DNA from: Arthrobacter sp. CAU 1506
GTDB taxonomy: Bacteria > Actinomycetota > Actinomycetes > Actinomycetales > Micrococcaceae
Assembly: GCF_005047635.1 (NCBI RefSeq)
Contig: NZ_SUKC01000001.1
Location: forward strand, 372,001-436,000
DNA length: 64,000 nucleotides
Direction: 5' to 3'
Below are positions 28,682 through 36,598 of the stretch, piece after piece. The number at the start of each line of letters is the position of its first letter. Position 1 is the first letter of the stretch. A program made the translations under genes and the position numbers. The notes under the pieces are model-generated. The model saw nothing but the letters and a program-made list of their open reading frames with translations, had not been told where the DNA came from and did no database searches.

Positions 28682-28713
28682 AGGGTCCACCGTACCGGCT
28701 GCCGCTTAAACAA

Positions 28714-28740
28714 CCGACCCCGGCACAGGGCCGGGGTCGG
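28714..28740 (-). terminator. intrinsic terminator of the BI-1-like gene
   Basis: 11-bp perfect stem (CCGACCCCGGC/GCCGGGGTCGG) with a 5-base loop. On the minus strand it is followed by TTGTTTAAG. It lies 20 bases after the BI-1-like stop. Confidence 0.8.
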
Positions 28741-28759
28741 TTCAAAAGGAAACTGGGGT

Positions 28760-29602
28760 TTATTCGTCGCCGCGCAGAATGGCGAGCAGGCGAAGGATCT
28801 CCACGTACAGCCAAATCAAGGTCACGGTCAGGCCGAAGGCCGCCGTCCACGAGTACTTGCGGTCCACGCCTTGCTTGACGCCCTGCTCGATCGAGGTGAA
28901 ATCGACGATTAGCGAGAAGGCGGCCAGTCCGATGGCGATCAGCCCGATGATGACGCCCAGCGGGATGCTGATGCCCATGATACTGATCTCAGCGCCGCGC
29001 ATGCCCCACTGGTTGTCCAGCACGCCAAACCACATCAGGCCGAGGTTCACCAGCGAGAAGAGTGCGTAGCCCAGCAGCGCAATCATGAAGAAGCGCATGG
29101 CCTTCGGCGTGGCCCGGACCTTGCCGCTCTTGAACAGCATCAAGGTGACGGCGAAGACGCACACGGTGCCCAGCACGGCCTGCGGGGCGACGCCCGGGTA
29201 CATGCCGTCAATAAACATGGACAGCCCGCCGACGAACAGGCCCTCGGCGCCTGCGTACGCCAGGATGAGCCCCTTGGACGGCTCCTTCTTGAAGGCGTTG
29301 ACCAGGCCGAGCACCAGGCCGACGATCATGCCCGGGATCATCAGGATCGGGAACATCCAGCCGATGGCGCCGCCCACAACCACTAGGGACAGGCAGGCCA
29401 AAGTCTTGAAGATGACATCGTCGTAGGTCATCCGGCCAGTCTGGGCAGGGCCAGCGGACGGCTGGTTGTACAGGTCCTGCAACTGCTGGCTGGTCAGTTG
29501 CGTCTGGCCGGCCAGCGCGGTCGAACCGGCGGCCGCAGATCCCGCTGGTGAACTGCGGAACGCGTTGGGATTGTTGAAAACCGGATTTCCTCCGATTGCC
29601 AT
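28760..29602 (-). CDS. Bax inhibitor-1/YccA family membrane protein
   Basis: 280 aa with seven helices after a disordered, Gln/Ala-rich N-terminus of about 60 residues. The C-terminal helices carry the family pattern (LIVDFTSIEQGVKQGVDRKY, then WTAAFGLTVTLIWLYVEILR and a final LLAILRGDE). Bacterial members act as pH-sensitive calcium leak channels or affect protease function; the role here is unknown. ATG 29602 is chosen because GGAGGA lies nine bases upstream; the ATG at 29617 is an alternative that would place the ribosome binding site inside the gene. Confidence 0.88.
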   Translation of the reverse strand: MAIGGNPVFNNPNAFRSSPAGSAAAGSTALAGQTQLTSQQLQDLYNQPSAGPAQTGRMTYDDVIFKTLACLSLVVVGGAIGWMFPILMIPGMIVGLVLGLVNAFKKEPSKGLILAYAGAEGLFVGGLSMFIDGMYPGVAPQAVLGTVCVFAVTLMLFKSGKVRATPKAMRFFMIALLGYALFSLVNLGLMWFGVLDNQWGMRGAEISIMGISIPLGVIIGLIAIGLAAFSLIVDFTSIEQGVKQGVDRKYSWTAAFGLTVTLIWLYVEILRLLAILRGDE

Positions 29603-29783
29603 CTTGTTGTCCTCCATCGTCAGGGGGGCGAGCTAATGCTTACACTACCAATCCCAACGAACGACACCGCGGAAAATTCCATAACGTGCCGGTGAACTCT
29701 TCCGGACATGGCATTGCGGTCCTTCGCGTCGCGGTGGGCGGCGCCCTGCCCGGCGGAGCAGCCGTCCCGTAGAGGAGCAGCCC

Positions 29784-29865
29784 CGCGGCGAAGCAGTTGG
29801 CCCGGGCGGCGCCCGCGGCGAAGCAGCCGGGGCGGGCGGAGCAGCCGGGCCCGGGCGGCGCCCGC
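29784..29865. repeat. GC-rich imperfect direct repeats upstream of the GroES-like gene
   Basis: CGCGGCGAAGCAG occurs at 29784 and 29814, and a 17-base perfect copy of GCCCGGGCGGCGCCCGC at 29800 and 29849. The block ends 18 bases before the GTG start. The remainder of 29603-29783 holds no gene that I can support. Confidence 0.7.
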
Positions 29866-29883
29866 CGCGGGTAGACTGCTCCG

Positions 29884-30243
29884 GTGACTCCTCCCAGTCC
29901 TTCCAATAAGCCCCGCCCCTCCGCGCAGGACAAACTGCCCCTGCGGATGCTCCATGACCGCCTATTGGTGGCCCCGGACCAGGACAGCAGCGAGCGCCGT
30001 TCATCATCAGGGATTGTCATTCCGGCCACGGCAGTGATGGGCAAACGCTTGGCGTGGGCAGAGGTGGTAGCCGCCGGCCCGCAGGTGCGCCAGGTTGCAG
30101 TGGGCGACCACGTGCTCTTCGACCCGGAGGACCGTGCGGAAGTAGAGGTCAACGCCACCGACTACACCCTGCTCCGAGAGCGTGACATCCACGCGGTGTC
30201 CCAGCCGGAGGAAGCGGACAGCAGCACCGGACTCTATCTGTAG
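29884..30243 (+). CDS. GroES-like (Cpn10) protein
   Basis: 119 aa. The Cpn10 fold is recognisable from PLRMLHDRLLVAPD, SSGIVIPATA (in place of the usual GGIvLP), VAAGPQVRQVAVGDHVLFDP and the C-terminal EVEVNATDYTLLRERDIHAV. The mobile-loop region is replaced by SSERRSSSG. It is not beside a groEL, so this is a stand-alone, divergent paralogue of the usual groES, with an N-terminal extension and a Glu/Ser tail. GTG start. The 3' end is involved in a degenerate tandem duplication. Confidence 0.8.
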   Translation: MTPPSPSNKPRPSAQDKLPLRMLHDRLLVAPDQDSSERRSSSGIVIPATAVMGKRLAWAEVVAAGPQVRQVAVGDHVLFDPEDRAEVEVNATDYTLLRERDIHAVSQPEEADSSTGLYL

Positions 30244-30340
30244 CCACCCGGACAGCAGCACCGGCCTCGTCCGCGCCGCTCTCTGGAGCCGCCCGAACAG
30301 GAGCGCCAACCTTGGTCCGCGCAGCTCTCTGTAGCCGCCC
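30216..30340. repeat. degenerate tandem duplication of the GroES-like gene 3' end
   Basis: Three related units at 30216-30249 (34 bp, containing the last codons and stop), 30250-30294 (45 bp) and 30295-30340 (46 bp). Each begins GGACAGCAGCACC or a variant and ends in a TG(T/G)AGCC(A/G)CCC motif. The 34-bp unit looks like the 45-bp one with an internal deletion. Confidence 0.65.
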
Positions 30341-30374
30341 TGCTCAGTGGTGCCCCAACGTTTTATCTTTGCTT

Positions 30375-30445
30375 AACAACTGCTTCACAGTTGTTACCTG
30401 ATCGCGACAGAACCGACCACCCGACCACCTGAGGCGCAGGTAACA
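30375..30445 (+). promoter_or_regulatory. inverted repeats in the liv operon promoter region
   Basis: AACAACTG-CTTCA-CAGTTGTT at 30375-30395 is a perfect 8-bp palindrome. Overlapping it, TGTTACCTG at 30392-30400 is matched by CAGGTAACA at 30437-30445, a perfect 9-bp pair 36 bases apart. Both are candidate operators for the livHMGF operon. The rest of 30244-30534 is repeat (above) and an AT-richer segment likely to hold the promoter. Confidence 0.45.
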
Positions 30446-30534
30446 TAAACGACACGTCGGTGATTTTTGTCACAGACGCTGTCAGTGCCTGCCGGTGATC
30501 CGGCGGACCACCCCACACTGTGGAGGTTCATATT

Positions 30535-31857
30535 TTGATAGCGATGCCGAAGCTTGTTCGGCCACTGGGGACGCTACTCGCCTTACTGGCGATCATCACG
30601 GGGATCTTGCTGTCCGCTCCCCCCTCACTGGCTTCGACCACCTCACCCGCGCCCGGAGCGACGACGGCGCCTGCGGAACCCTCCCCCTACAAGATCGGCG
30701 GTGTTATGCGGAACACCGACGGTCCTGTCCCGGGAGTGCGGATCACGGCGACGGGCGAGGGATTCAGCGGCGAGGCGACCACCGGGGACAACGGAACCTG
30801 GTCCATCGGAGTTCCGGTCAAAGGGACCTACCAAGTGGAGGTTGACGTCTCCACCCTGCCGGAGGGCGTGGAGTTGGCCAAGGGGACTCCGAATCCCCGC
30901 GAAGTCACCTTCACCAACACGTCCAATGCCGCAGCCGTCTTTCCGTTAGGCGAAGGCATTGTGGTGCAGAGCGCCAGTTTCGGCGAGATCTTCGTCGAAC
31001 GCGTGATTGCGGGCTTGAGCTTCGGCCTGCTGCTGGCCCTGGCTTCGGTAGGCTTGTCGCTGATCTATGGCACCACCGGCCTGACCAACTTTGCCCATGG
31101 CGAGATGGTCACACTCGGGGCGGTCGTGATGTTCGGTTTTTCTGTTGCGGGCTTCCCCGTCTGGCTGGCGATGCTGCTGGGTGTCATCTTCGGCGGTGCC
31201 TTCGGCTGGGTGCAGGATGGCTGGCTCTGGAAGCCACTGCGGCGGCGGGGTACAGCGCTGATCCCCATGATGATCATTAGCATCGGATTGGCGCTGGCCG
31301 CGCGCTATACCATCCTGTTCTTTTTCGGTGGCGCCACTCAGCAGCTTCCCGGGGCCAGCAGCCCCATCGTGGAGATTGGCGTCATCTCCATCAGCCGCAA
31401 CACCCTGCTCTCGCTGATTATCAGCCTGGTGGTGATCGTCCTGATCGCCATGCTGCTGCTCAAAACCCGGCTGGGCAAGGCCACCCGAGCCGTTGCCGAC
31501 AACCCCGCGCTTGCGGCGGCCTCCGGCATCGACGTCGACCGAGTCATCAGGATTGTCTGGACAGTGGGCGGTGTGCTGGCTGCCCTCGGCGGCATTCTGT
31601 GGGCCTACTACCGTCCAGGTGTCACCTTCAATATGGGCCAGCAGATCCTGCTTCTCGTGTTTGCCGGCGTCATTTTGGGCGGACTGGGCACCGTGTTCGG
31701 GGCCTTGGTGGGCTCGGTCATCGTCGGACTGTTCGTCGAATTGTCGACGCTCTGGCTCGTAGCGGACCTTAAGTACGTCGGCGCCCTGCTGATCATGATC
31801 GTCGTCCTGCTGTTCCGGCCTCAGGGAATCCTGGGCCGTCGAGAGCGTGTGGGTTAG
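30535..31857 (+). CDS. livH: branched-chain amino-acid ABC permease (LivH-type) with secreted N-terminal domain
   Basis: The C-terminal 290 residues are a standard LivH permease (EIFVERVIAGLSFGLLLALA, GTTGLTNFAHGEMVTLGAVV, EAA-like RAVADNPALAAASGID, GILWAYYRPG). Uncommonly, these follow a signal peptide (about 1-35, ending near SLAS) and a domain of some 110 residues resembling carboxypeptidase-regulatory/Ig-like folds (KIGGVMRNTDGPVPGVRITA, GDNGTWSIGVPVKGTYQVEV). I favour TTG 30535, which sits eight bases after GGAGG; GTG 30520 and ATG 30544 are alternatives. Two rare TTA codons occur at 30583 and 30946. First gene of an overlapping livHMGF operon; it would import leucine, isoleucine, valine or related compounds. 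Confidence 0.9.
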   Translation: MIAMPKLVRPLGTLLALLAIITGILLSAPPSLASTTSPAPGATTAPAEPSPYKIGGVMRNTDGPVPGVRITATGEGFSGEATTGDNGTWSIGVPVKGTYQVEVDVSTLPEGVELAKGTPNPREVTFTNTSNAAAVFPLGEGIVVQSASFGEIFVERVIAGLSFGLLLALASVGLSLIYGTTGLTNFAHGEMVTLGAVVMFGFSVAGFPVWLAMLLGVIFGGAFGWVQDGWLWKPLRRRGTALIPMMIISIGLALAARYTILFFFGGATQQLPGASSPIVEIGVISISRNTLLSLIISLVVIVLIAMLLLKTRLGKATRAVADNPALAAASGIDVDRVIRIVWTVGGVLAALGGILWAYYRPGVTFNMGQQILLLVFAGVILGGLGTVFGALVGSVIVGLFVELSTLWLVADLKYVGALLIMIVVLLFRPQGILGRRERVG

Positions 31858-31868
31858 GAGGCAACACC

Positions 31869-32849
31869 ATGGATTTCCTCAATATATTTACCAACGCACT
31901 CGGCGAGATCGTCAGCCCGACGACGGCCGCCTACGCCCTGGCTTCCCTGGGTCTAGCAGTCCATTTCGGCTTCACCGGACTGCTGAACTTCGGGCAAGCT
32001 GGTTTCATGGCCATCGGCGCCTATGGATTCGCCATACCGACCCTGTTGTGGGACGTCCCGTTCGCCGTCGGCGTCCTGATTGCGGTCGTCGGATCGGTGA
32101 TCTTTGCCTTGCTCTTGGGCATCCCTACCCTGCGATTGCGTGCCGATTACCTGGCCATTGTCACGATCGCCGCCGCCGAGATCATCCGGTATGTGGTCAC
32201 CACCAACGAACTGACCGACATCACCGGTTCGGCCAACGGGTTGGCCGCGTTTGAAGGCGGGTTCTACGCTATGAACCCGTTCCCACAGGGCACCTACAAC
32301 TTCGGCCTGACGAGCATGAACGAGCGGGACCTCTGGATCCGGGTCGTTGCGTGGACCTTGGTTGCCCTCTGCTGCCTGCTGGTGTTCCTGCTGATGCGTA
32401 GCCCCTGGGGCCGGATCCTGAAAGGCATCCGCGAAGACGAGAACGCCGTGCGCTCCTTGGGCAAGAACGTCTACTCCTACAAGATGCAGTCACTGATTTT
32501 CGGCGGCCTGCTGGGCACCTTTGCGGGCATGATCTTCACGCTCCCCCGTGGAGCTGTGCAACCTGCCAACTACCAGACGGAACTGACGTTCTTCCTCTGG
32601 ACGTGCTTGCTGCTGGGCGGCATGGCCACTGTCCTCGGCCCGGTCGTCGGCGCAATGATCTTTTGGGTAGTGCTCTCGCTGACCCAGGGGCTGCTCTACG
32701 GAGCCATCGAGGCGGGCTACATCACCTTCCTGACCACCACCCAGGCCGGTCAGCTGCGTTACATCCTGGTCGGTGTCGCTTTGATGCTGCTGATGATCTT
32801 CAGGCCCCAAGGGGTGCTGGGCAACAAGAAAGAGCTGGTATTCGCATGA
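31869..32849 (+). CDS. livM: branched-chain amino-acid ABC permease (LivM-type)
   Basis: 326 aa, polytopic. LivM-type features: GLAVHFGFTGLLNFGQAGFM (20 residues), LRADYLAIVTIAAAEIIRYV and the cytoplasmic GRILKGIREDENAVRSLGKN (EAA-like loop). It pairs with LivH to form the membrane channel. The ATG at 31869 has GGAGG upstream and lies 11 bases after the livH stop. Its stop overlaps the livG start (ATGA). Confidence 0.95.
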   Translation: MDFLNIFTNALGEIVSPTTAAYALASLGLAVHFGFTGLLNFGQAGFMAIGAYGFAIPTLLWDVPFAVGVLIAVVGSVIFALLLGIPTLRLRADYLAIVTIAAAEIIRYVVTTNELTDITGSANGLAAFEGGFYAMNPFPQGTYNFGLTSMNERDLWIRVVAWTLVALCCLLVFLLMRSPWGRILKGIREDENAVRSLGKNVYSYKMQSLIFGGLLGTFAGMIFTLPRGAVQPANYQTELTFFLWTCLLLGGMATVLGPVVGAMIFWVVLSLTQGLLYGAIEAGYITFLTTTQAGQLRYILVGVALMLLMIFRPQGVLGNKKELVFA

Positions 32850-33916
32850 GCGAACAAGACGGCATCGCGGCAGGCGGCGGCACCGCCGCCCCGGACCAAT
32901 CACCCGTAACCAACGAGTACATGACTGACACGCGGCCCATCGCGGCCGACGAACCTGGTCCCGGTTGCCGAAAGCGCGATCCCATCCTGGTGGCCAAGGA
33001 CGTCACGCGCCAGTTCGGTGGTGTCAACGCTGTGGACGTGGAGTATTTGGAGATCCCCCGGCACCAGATCACAGCGCTGATCGGGCCAAACGGCGCCGGC
33101 AAGACGACTCTGTTCAACCTGCTCACCGGATTCGACATCCCGCAGTCCGGTGAGTGGTCGTTCGAAGGCCACTCACTGGCAGGCGTGCCCTCCTACAAAG
33201 TGGCCCGAATGGGGATGGTCCGCACGTTCCAGTTGACCAAGGTCATGGGCAAGCTGACCGTCATCGAAAACATGCGCCTGGGCGCCACGGAGCAGTCCGG
33301 CGAGAACCTTTTCAGGGCCCTCTTCAAAAAGATCTGGGGGCCCAGGGAACAGGAAATCACCGAGCAGGCAGAGGACCTGTTGGTGAAATTCAAACTGGAC
33401 GCCAAACGGGACGACTACGCAGCCTCGCTCTCCGGCGGCCAGCGCAAATTGCTGGAAATGGCCCGAGCCCTGATGGTCCGGCCCAAGCTGGTCATGCTCG
33501 ACGAGCCGATGGCCGGCGTGAACCCGGCCCTGACCCAGTCCCTGCTGGAACATGTCAAGAACCTCAAGGCCGAGGGAATGACCGTGCTGTTCGTCGAACA
33601 CGACATGCACATGGTCCGCCACATTGCGGACTGGGTGGTGGTCATGGCCGAAGGCAGGATCGTGGCCGAGGGCCCGCCCGGCGTCGTCATGAAGGACCCC
33701 GCCGTGATTGACGCCTATCTGGGCGCCCACCACGACGTGGACCTTGGCGACGCGGAAGGCGTCGAAGCGCTCACCGAGGAACTCGCCCAGGACGCGGAGT
33801 CGGTCGTGGGCACGGCTGACGAGGGTGTCCTCGGCAGCCACATCAGCGAGCACGATTCGAGCGGGGATGAGGCCCGCGAAGCCGGCCAAGACCCGAACAG
33901 GAAGGACCAGGCATGA
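32846..33916 (+). CDS. livG: branched-chain amino-acid ABC ATPase (LivG-type)
   Basis: 356 aa. Walker A GPNGAGKTT, ABC signature LSGGQRKLLE and Walker B LVMLDEPMAGVNP, with the LivG-type insertion around residues 140-170 (SGENLFRALFKKIW). The protein is longer than typical LivG (about 255 aa) through a 45-residue hydrophilic N-terminal lead and a 60-residue acidic C-terminal tail. ATG 32846 overlaps the livM stop by four bases, which fixes the start over in-frame upstream codons. Confidence 0.95.
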   Translation: MSEQDGIAAGGGTAAPDQSPVTNEYMTDTRPIAADEPGPGCRKRDPILVAKDVTRQFGGVNAVDVEYLEIPRHQITALIGPNGAGKTTLFNLLTGFDIPQSGEWSFEGHSLAGVPSYKVARMGMVRTFQLTKVMGKLTVIENMRLGATEQSGENLFRALFKKIWGPREQEITEQAEDLLVKFKLDAKRDDYAASLSGGQRKLLEMARALMVRPKLVMLDEPMAGVNPALTQSLLEHVKNLKAEGMTVLFVEHDMHMVRHIADWVVVMAEGRIVAEGPPGVVMKDPAVIDAYLGAHHDVDLGDAEGVEALTEELAQDAESVVGTADEGVLGSHISEHDSSGDEAREAGQDPNRKDQA

Positions 33917-34683
33917 ATGCGCACCGGGCGGATACAAGCCCAACCACTGTGGAGGCGGGGGAAGCGGTGGTCGTCGTGCGGGACTTAGTGGCCGGCTACC
34001 TGCCCGGCGTCAACATCCTGAACGGCTGCAGCATCGAAGCCCGCCAAGGCGAATTGATCGGCATCATCGGTCCGAACGGCGCCGGCAAGTCAACACTGCT
34101 GAAGGCAATGTTCGGCTTGGTCAAAGTGCATTCCGGCACGGTTGTGGTCCGCGGTCAGGACCTGACCGGGCTGAAAGCCAATAAGCTGGTCAGCCGCGGC
34201 ATCGGTTTCGTTCCGCAGACCAACAACGTTTTTTCCGCGCTGACCATCGAAGAGAACATGGAAATGGGCATGTTCCAGCGGCCCAAGGACTTCAAGGAGC
34301 GCTTCGACTTTGTGGCCGGCATCTTCCCCGACTTGGCCAAGCGGCGCGCGCAGCGGGCCGGCTCGCTCTCCGGCGGCGAACGCCAGATGGTGGCCATGGG
34401 GCGGGCCCTGATGATGAACCCGGCGGTGCTGCTCCTGGACGAGCCCTCGGCCGGCCTCTCCCCGGTGAAGCAGGACGAGACATTCCTGCGGGTGCACGAG
34501 ATCAACCGGGCCGGCGTCTCGGTCATCATGGTGGAACAGAATGCACGCCGCTGCCTGCAGATCTGCGACCGCGGCTACGTCCTGGACCAGGGCAAGGACG
34601 CGTACACCGGCACCGGCCGCGAACTGCTCAAGGATCCGAAGGTCATCCAGCTCTACCTGGGCACCTTGGCGGATACTGCCTAG
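33913..34683 (+). CDS. livF: branched-chain amino-acid ABC ATPase (LivF-type)
   Basis: 256 aa. Walker A GPNGAGKST, signature LSGGERQMVA and Walker B VLLLDEPSAGLSP. A typical LivF size except for a ~17-residue N-terminal lead. The ATG overlaps the livG stop by four bases (ATGA). With livH, livM and livG it completes an importer; the binding protein livK is convergent downstream, so it is a separate transcript. Confidence 0.95.
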   Translation: MNAHRADTSPTTVEAGEAVVVVRDLVAGYLPGVNILNGCSIEARQGELIGIIGPNGAGKSTLLKAMFGLVKVHSGTVVVRGQDLTGLKANKLVSRGIGFVPQTNNVFSALTIEENMEMGMFQRPKDFKERFDFVAGIFPDLAKRRAQRAGSLSGGERQMVAMGRALMMNPAVLLLDEPSAGLSPVKQDETFLRVHEINRAGVSVIMVEQNARRCLQICDRGYVLDQGKDAYTGTGRELLKDPKVIQLYLGTLADTA

Positions 34684-34711
34684 GCATCTCCAGCCCCACC
34701 AGATCGACGCC

Positions 34712-34739
34712 GGCGCCTGCCCTTCGCGGGGCGGGCGCC
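34712..34739 (+). terminator. hairpin after livF
   Basis: GGCGCCTGCCC (34712-34722) and GGGCGGGCGCC (34729-34739), 11 bp with one G-U pair and a 6-base loop, 28 bases after the livF stop. There is no clear T-run, so it may be a rho-assisted or processing signal. Confidence 0.5.
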
Positions 34740-35000
34740 GCCGTCGTTGGTCTTCCGCTCGATCCACGCGGGGCGGCAGTTCGGGCCGGCGAGGGGCTTC
34801 GAGCCGTCGTCCGCCGCTGTCGTTGGTCCCTCCGTTGGACCCACCGTACGCGGCCCTCCGTGCCAGCCAGAGAGGCGTCACAAGAGTGTCGTCGCCAAAC
34901 GCACGGTAGCCGGCCTTCCCCGGGCCTGTCAGGGCGTCGAGTAGCGCACCCGATTGCAGTTCCCGGAGCGGCCTCAGGCGGCCTGCGTAGAGTCGGAACG

Positions 35001-35035
35001 GCAGAAGGCCCCAGCCGATGACTGGGGCCTTCTGC
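35001..35035. terminator. terminator hairpin between livF and livK
   Basis: Perfect 14-bp stem (GCAGAAGGCCCCAG / CTGGGGCCTTCTGC) with a 7-base loop, 24 bases downstream of the livK stop (minus strand), so likely its terminator. Confidence 0.75.
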
Positions 35036-35059
35036 GCTAGTACGGTAGTGTGAACCGCC

Positions 35060-36454
35060 TTACTCCAGCTTGCCGAACTCCTCAAGCTTCGGCTGCGGTA
35101 CGTTGGTGTCGTCGTACTGGTAGATGCCGATGTAGGCCTCTGTCGGGTCACCGTTCTTGTCGAACGTGATCGGCCCGGAGATGCCGTCGTAGTCGATGTC
35201 CTTGCCGTCGCGCAGCAGCGTCACACAACCGGCGAAGTCATAGCACTTCTCACCGCCTTCAGACACAGCCTGCATCTCCTTGGCGATGTCCTCGCCCTTG
35301 GTGCTGCCGGCTGCCTCGGAGGCCAGCGCCACGAGGTTCACCGCGTCGTAGGACTCGCCCGCGTATGAGTAGGAATTCAGTTTGTCGTCGACTTTCGCCA
35401 GTTGCGCCTGGAATTCGTCCTTGGCGAAGGTGCCGGGAATGGTTCCCTGCGCCCCTGCCATGGCACCCGGGTCAAGTTCCTTGCTCAGGTCCGAGGTGTT
35501 GCCGTCCACCAGGAACAGCTGGTCGGCCTTGACGCCCTTGGACAGCAGCAACGGTGCGATCGACTTGATCTGGTCGAACGTAATCAGCGCGATGGCGTCA
35601 GGCTTGGCGTTGACCACAGCATCAACCTGCGAGCTGAACTGCGAATCGCCCTCGTTGAACATCTCGGTTGCCACCACCTGGCCGCCGGAGCCTTCGAAGG
35701 CCTGCTTGACGTTGTCTGCCAGACCGGTGCCGTACGCGTCGTTCAGTACGATCATGCCGAGGGTCTGGGCACCGCAGGTCACCATGTAGTTGCCAAGGGT
35801 GCGTCCCTGCAGCACATCCGACGGAGCGGTGCGCCAGTACAGGCCCTTGTCATCCCACGTGGTGAAGTCCGGCGAGGTATTCGCCGGGGAGATTTGCAGG
35901 ACGCCCGCGCCGGTGATCTGGTTGATCACGGTAAAGGAAACACCCGAGGACGCCGCTCCCACGATCGCGTTGACCTTTTCGCTGAGCAGGTCGGTCACGG
36001 ACTGGGTGGCGATGTCCGTGGTGGTGTCACCGGAGTCGCGCTGAACAGTTTCCACGTCTTTGCCGAGCACGCCGCCGGCTTCGTTGATCTTGTCCACGGC
36101 AAGCTGGACGCCGGCAATTTCCGGTGGGCCGAGGAAGGCCAAAGTTCCGGTGGTCGGCAGCAGCGTGCCGATTTTCAGCGGCGTATCGGTGGATCCCTTG
36201 GACGCGGGAACGTCCGCCGGGTTTCCGGTTGCACCGCCGGTGGGTCCCCCGTCCTCGCCGGGGCCGGGACAGGTCAGACCCGATGCCGCCGCCGGTGCCG
36301 AGGACTCTCCCCCTCCAGTCTCCGACGGCGTGGAAGACCCTCCGCCGCAGGCCGAGGCAAACAAAGCGATCCCCAATCCGAGCGCGGCCAGCTTCCCCGC
36401 CCGCGCGGAGTTGCCGCCGGTGCCGAAAAGCACTGCGTTACGTGTTGCAGTCAT
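35060..36454 (-). CDS. livK: branched-chain amino-acid ABC substrate-binding lipoprotein
   Basis: 464 aa. Signal peptide with a lipobox (ALFASAC followed by GGG) near residue 36, then a Ser/Gly/Ala linker and a type 1 periplasmic-binding fold (PLKIGTLLPTTGTLAFLGPP, DKINEAGGVLGKDVE, NAIVGAASSGVSF). It delivers amino acids to the LivHMGF permease; the exact ligand is not determined. The ATG at 36454 follows GAGGGG. It has its own promoter region, with a leader hairpin and a GTTAC palindrome upstream, and is convergent with livF. Confidence 0.93.
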   Translation of the reverse strand: MTATRNAVLFGTGGNSARAGKLAALGLGIALFASACGGGSSTPSETGGGESSAPAAASGLTCPGPGEDGGPTGGATGNPADVPASKGSTDTPLKIGTLLPTTGTLAFLGPPEIAGVQLAVDKINEAGGVLGKDVETVQRDSGDTTTDIATQSVTDLLSEKVNAIVGAASSGVSFTVINQITGAGVLQISPANTSPDFTTWDDKGLYWRTAPSDVLQGRTLGNYMVTCGAQTLGMIVLNDAYGTGLADNVKQAFEGSGGQVVATEMFNEGDSQFSSQVDAVVNAKPDAIALITFDQIKSIAPLLLSKGVKADQLFLVDGNTSDLSKELDPGAMAGAQGTIPGTFAKDEFQAQLAKVDDKLNSYSYAGESYDAVNLVALASEAAGSTKGEDIAKEMQAVSEGGEKCYDFAGCVTLLRDGKDIDYDGISGPITFDKNGDPTEAYIGIYQYDDTNVPQPKLEEFGKLE

Positions 36455-36474
36455 GTATGTTTTCCCCTCGATCT

Positions 36475-36492
36475 AAAGGTTTATGAACCTTT
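36475..36492 (-). promoter_or_regulatory. small hairpin in the livK leader
   Basis: AAAGGTT-TATG-AACCTTT, perfect 7-bp arms, positioned just upstream of the livK ribosome binding site, so either a translational control hairpin or an operator half. Confidence 0.35.
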
Positions 36493-36563
36493 GATGCGAT
36501 TACCAGGTATTCCTGATTACTGAGAAAACTAGTCGAATTTGTTGTTGAAAATAAGCGTTTTCG

Positions 36564-36579
36564 GTTACATCCTTGTAAC
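36564..36579. promoter_or_regulatory. GTTAC-N6-GTAAC palindrome upstream of livK
   Basis: Perfect 5-bp arms with a 6-base centre (ATCCTT), about 110 bases before the livK start and 20 bases from the tRNA 3' end. It shares geometry with the sites near trhA and phoH. Confidence 0.4.
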
Positions 36580-36598
36580 GCTCGTCACACTCTTCGCG

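Larger units (their letters stand above)
34684..35059. other. intergenic region livF-livK
   Basis: 376 bases with no gene I can support. It holds a hairpin just after livF (34712-34739) and another before livK (35001-35035). Between them the sequence is GC-rich with short repeats (GTCGTTGGTC variants at about 34742 and 34820). Confidence 0.6.

Noticed and set aside
30216-30340. A small gene downstream of the GroES-like gene
   Set aside because: No frame with a start and credible composition; the sequence is explained as degenerate copies of the preceding gene end.
36475-36492. Riboswitch in the livK leader
   Set aside because: Only one 7-bp hairpin is present, with no further helices or conserved aptamer sequence.
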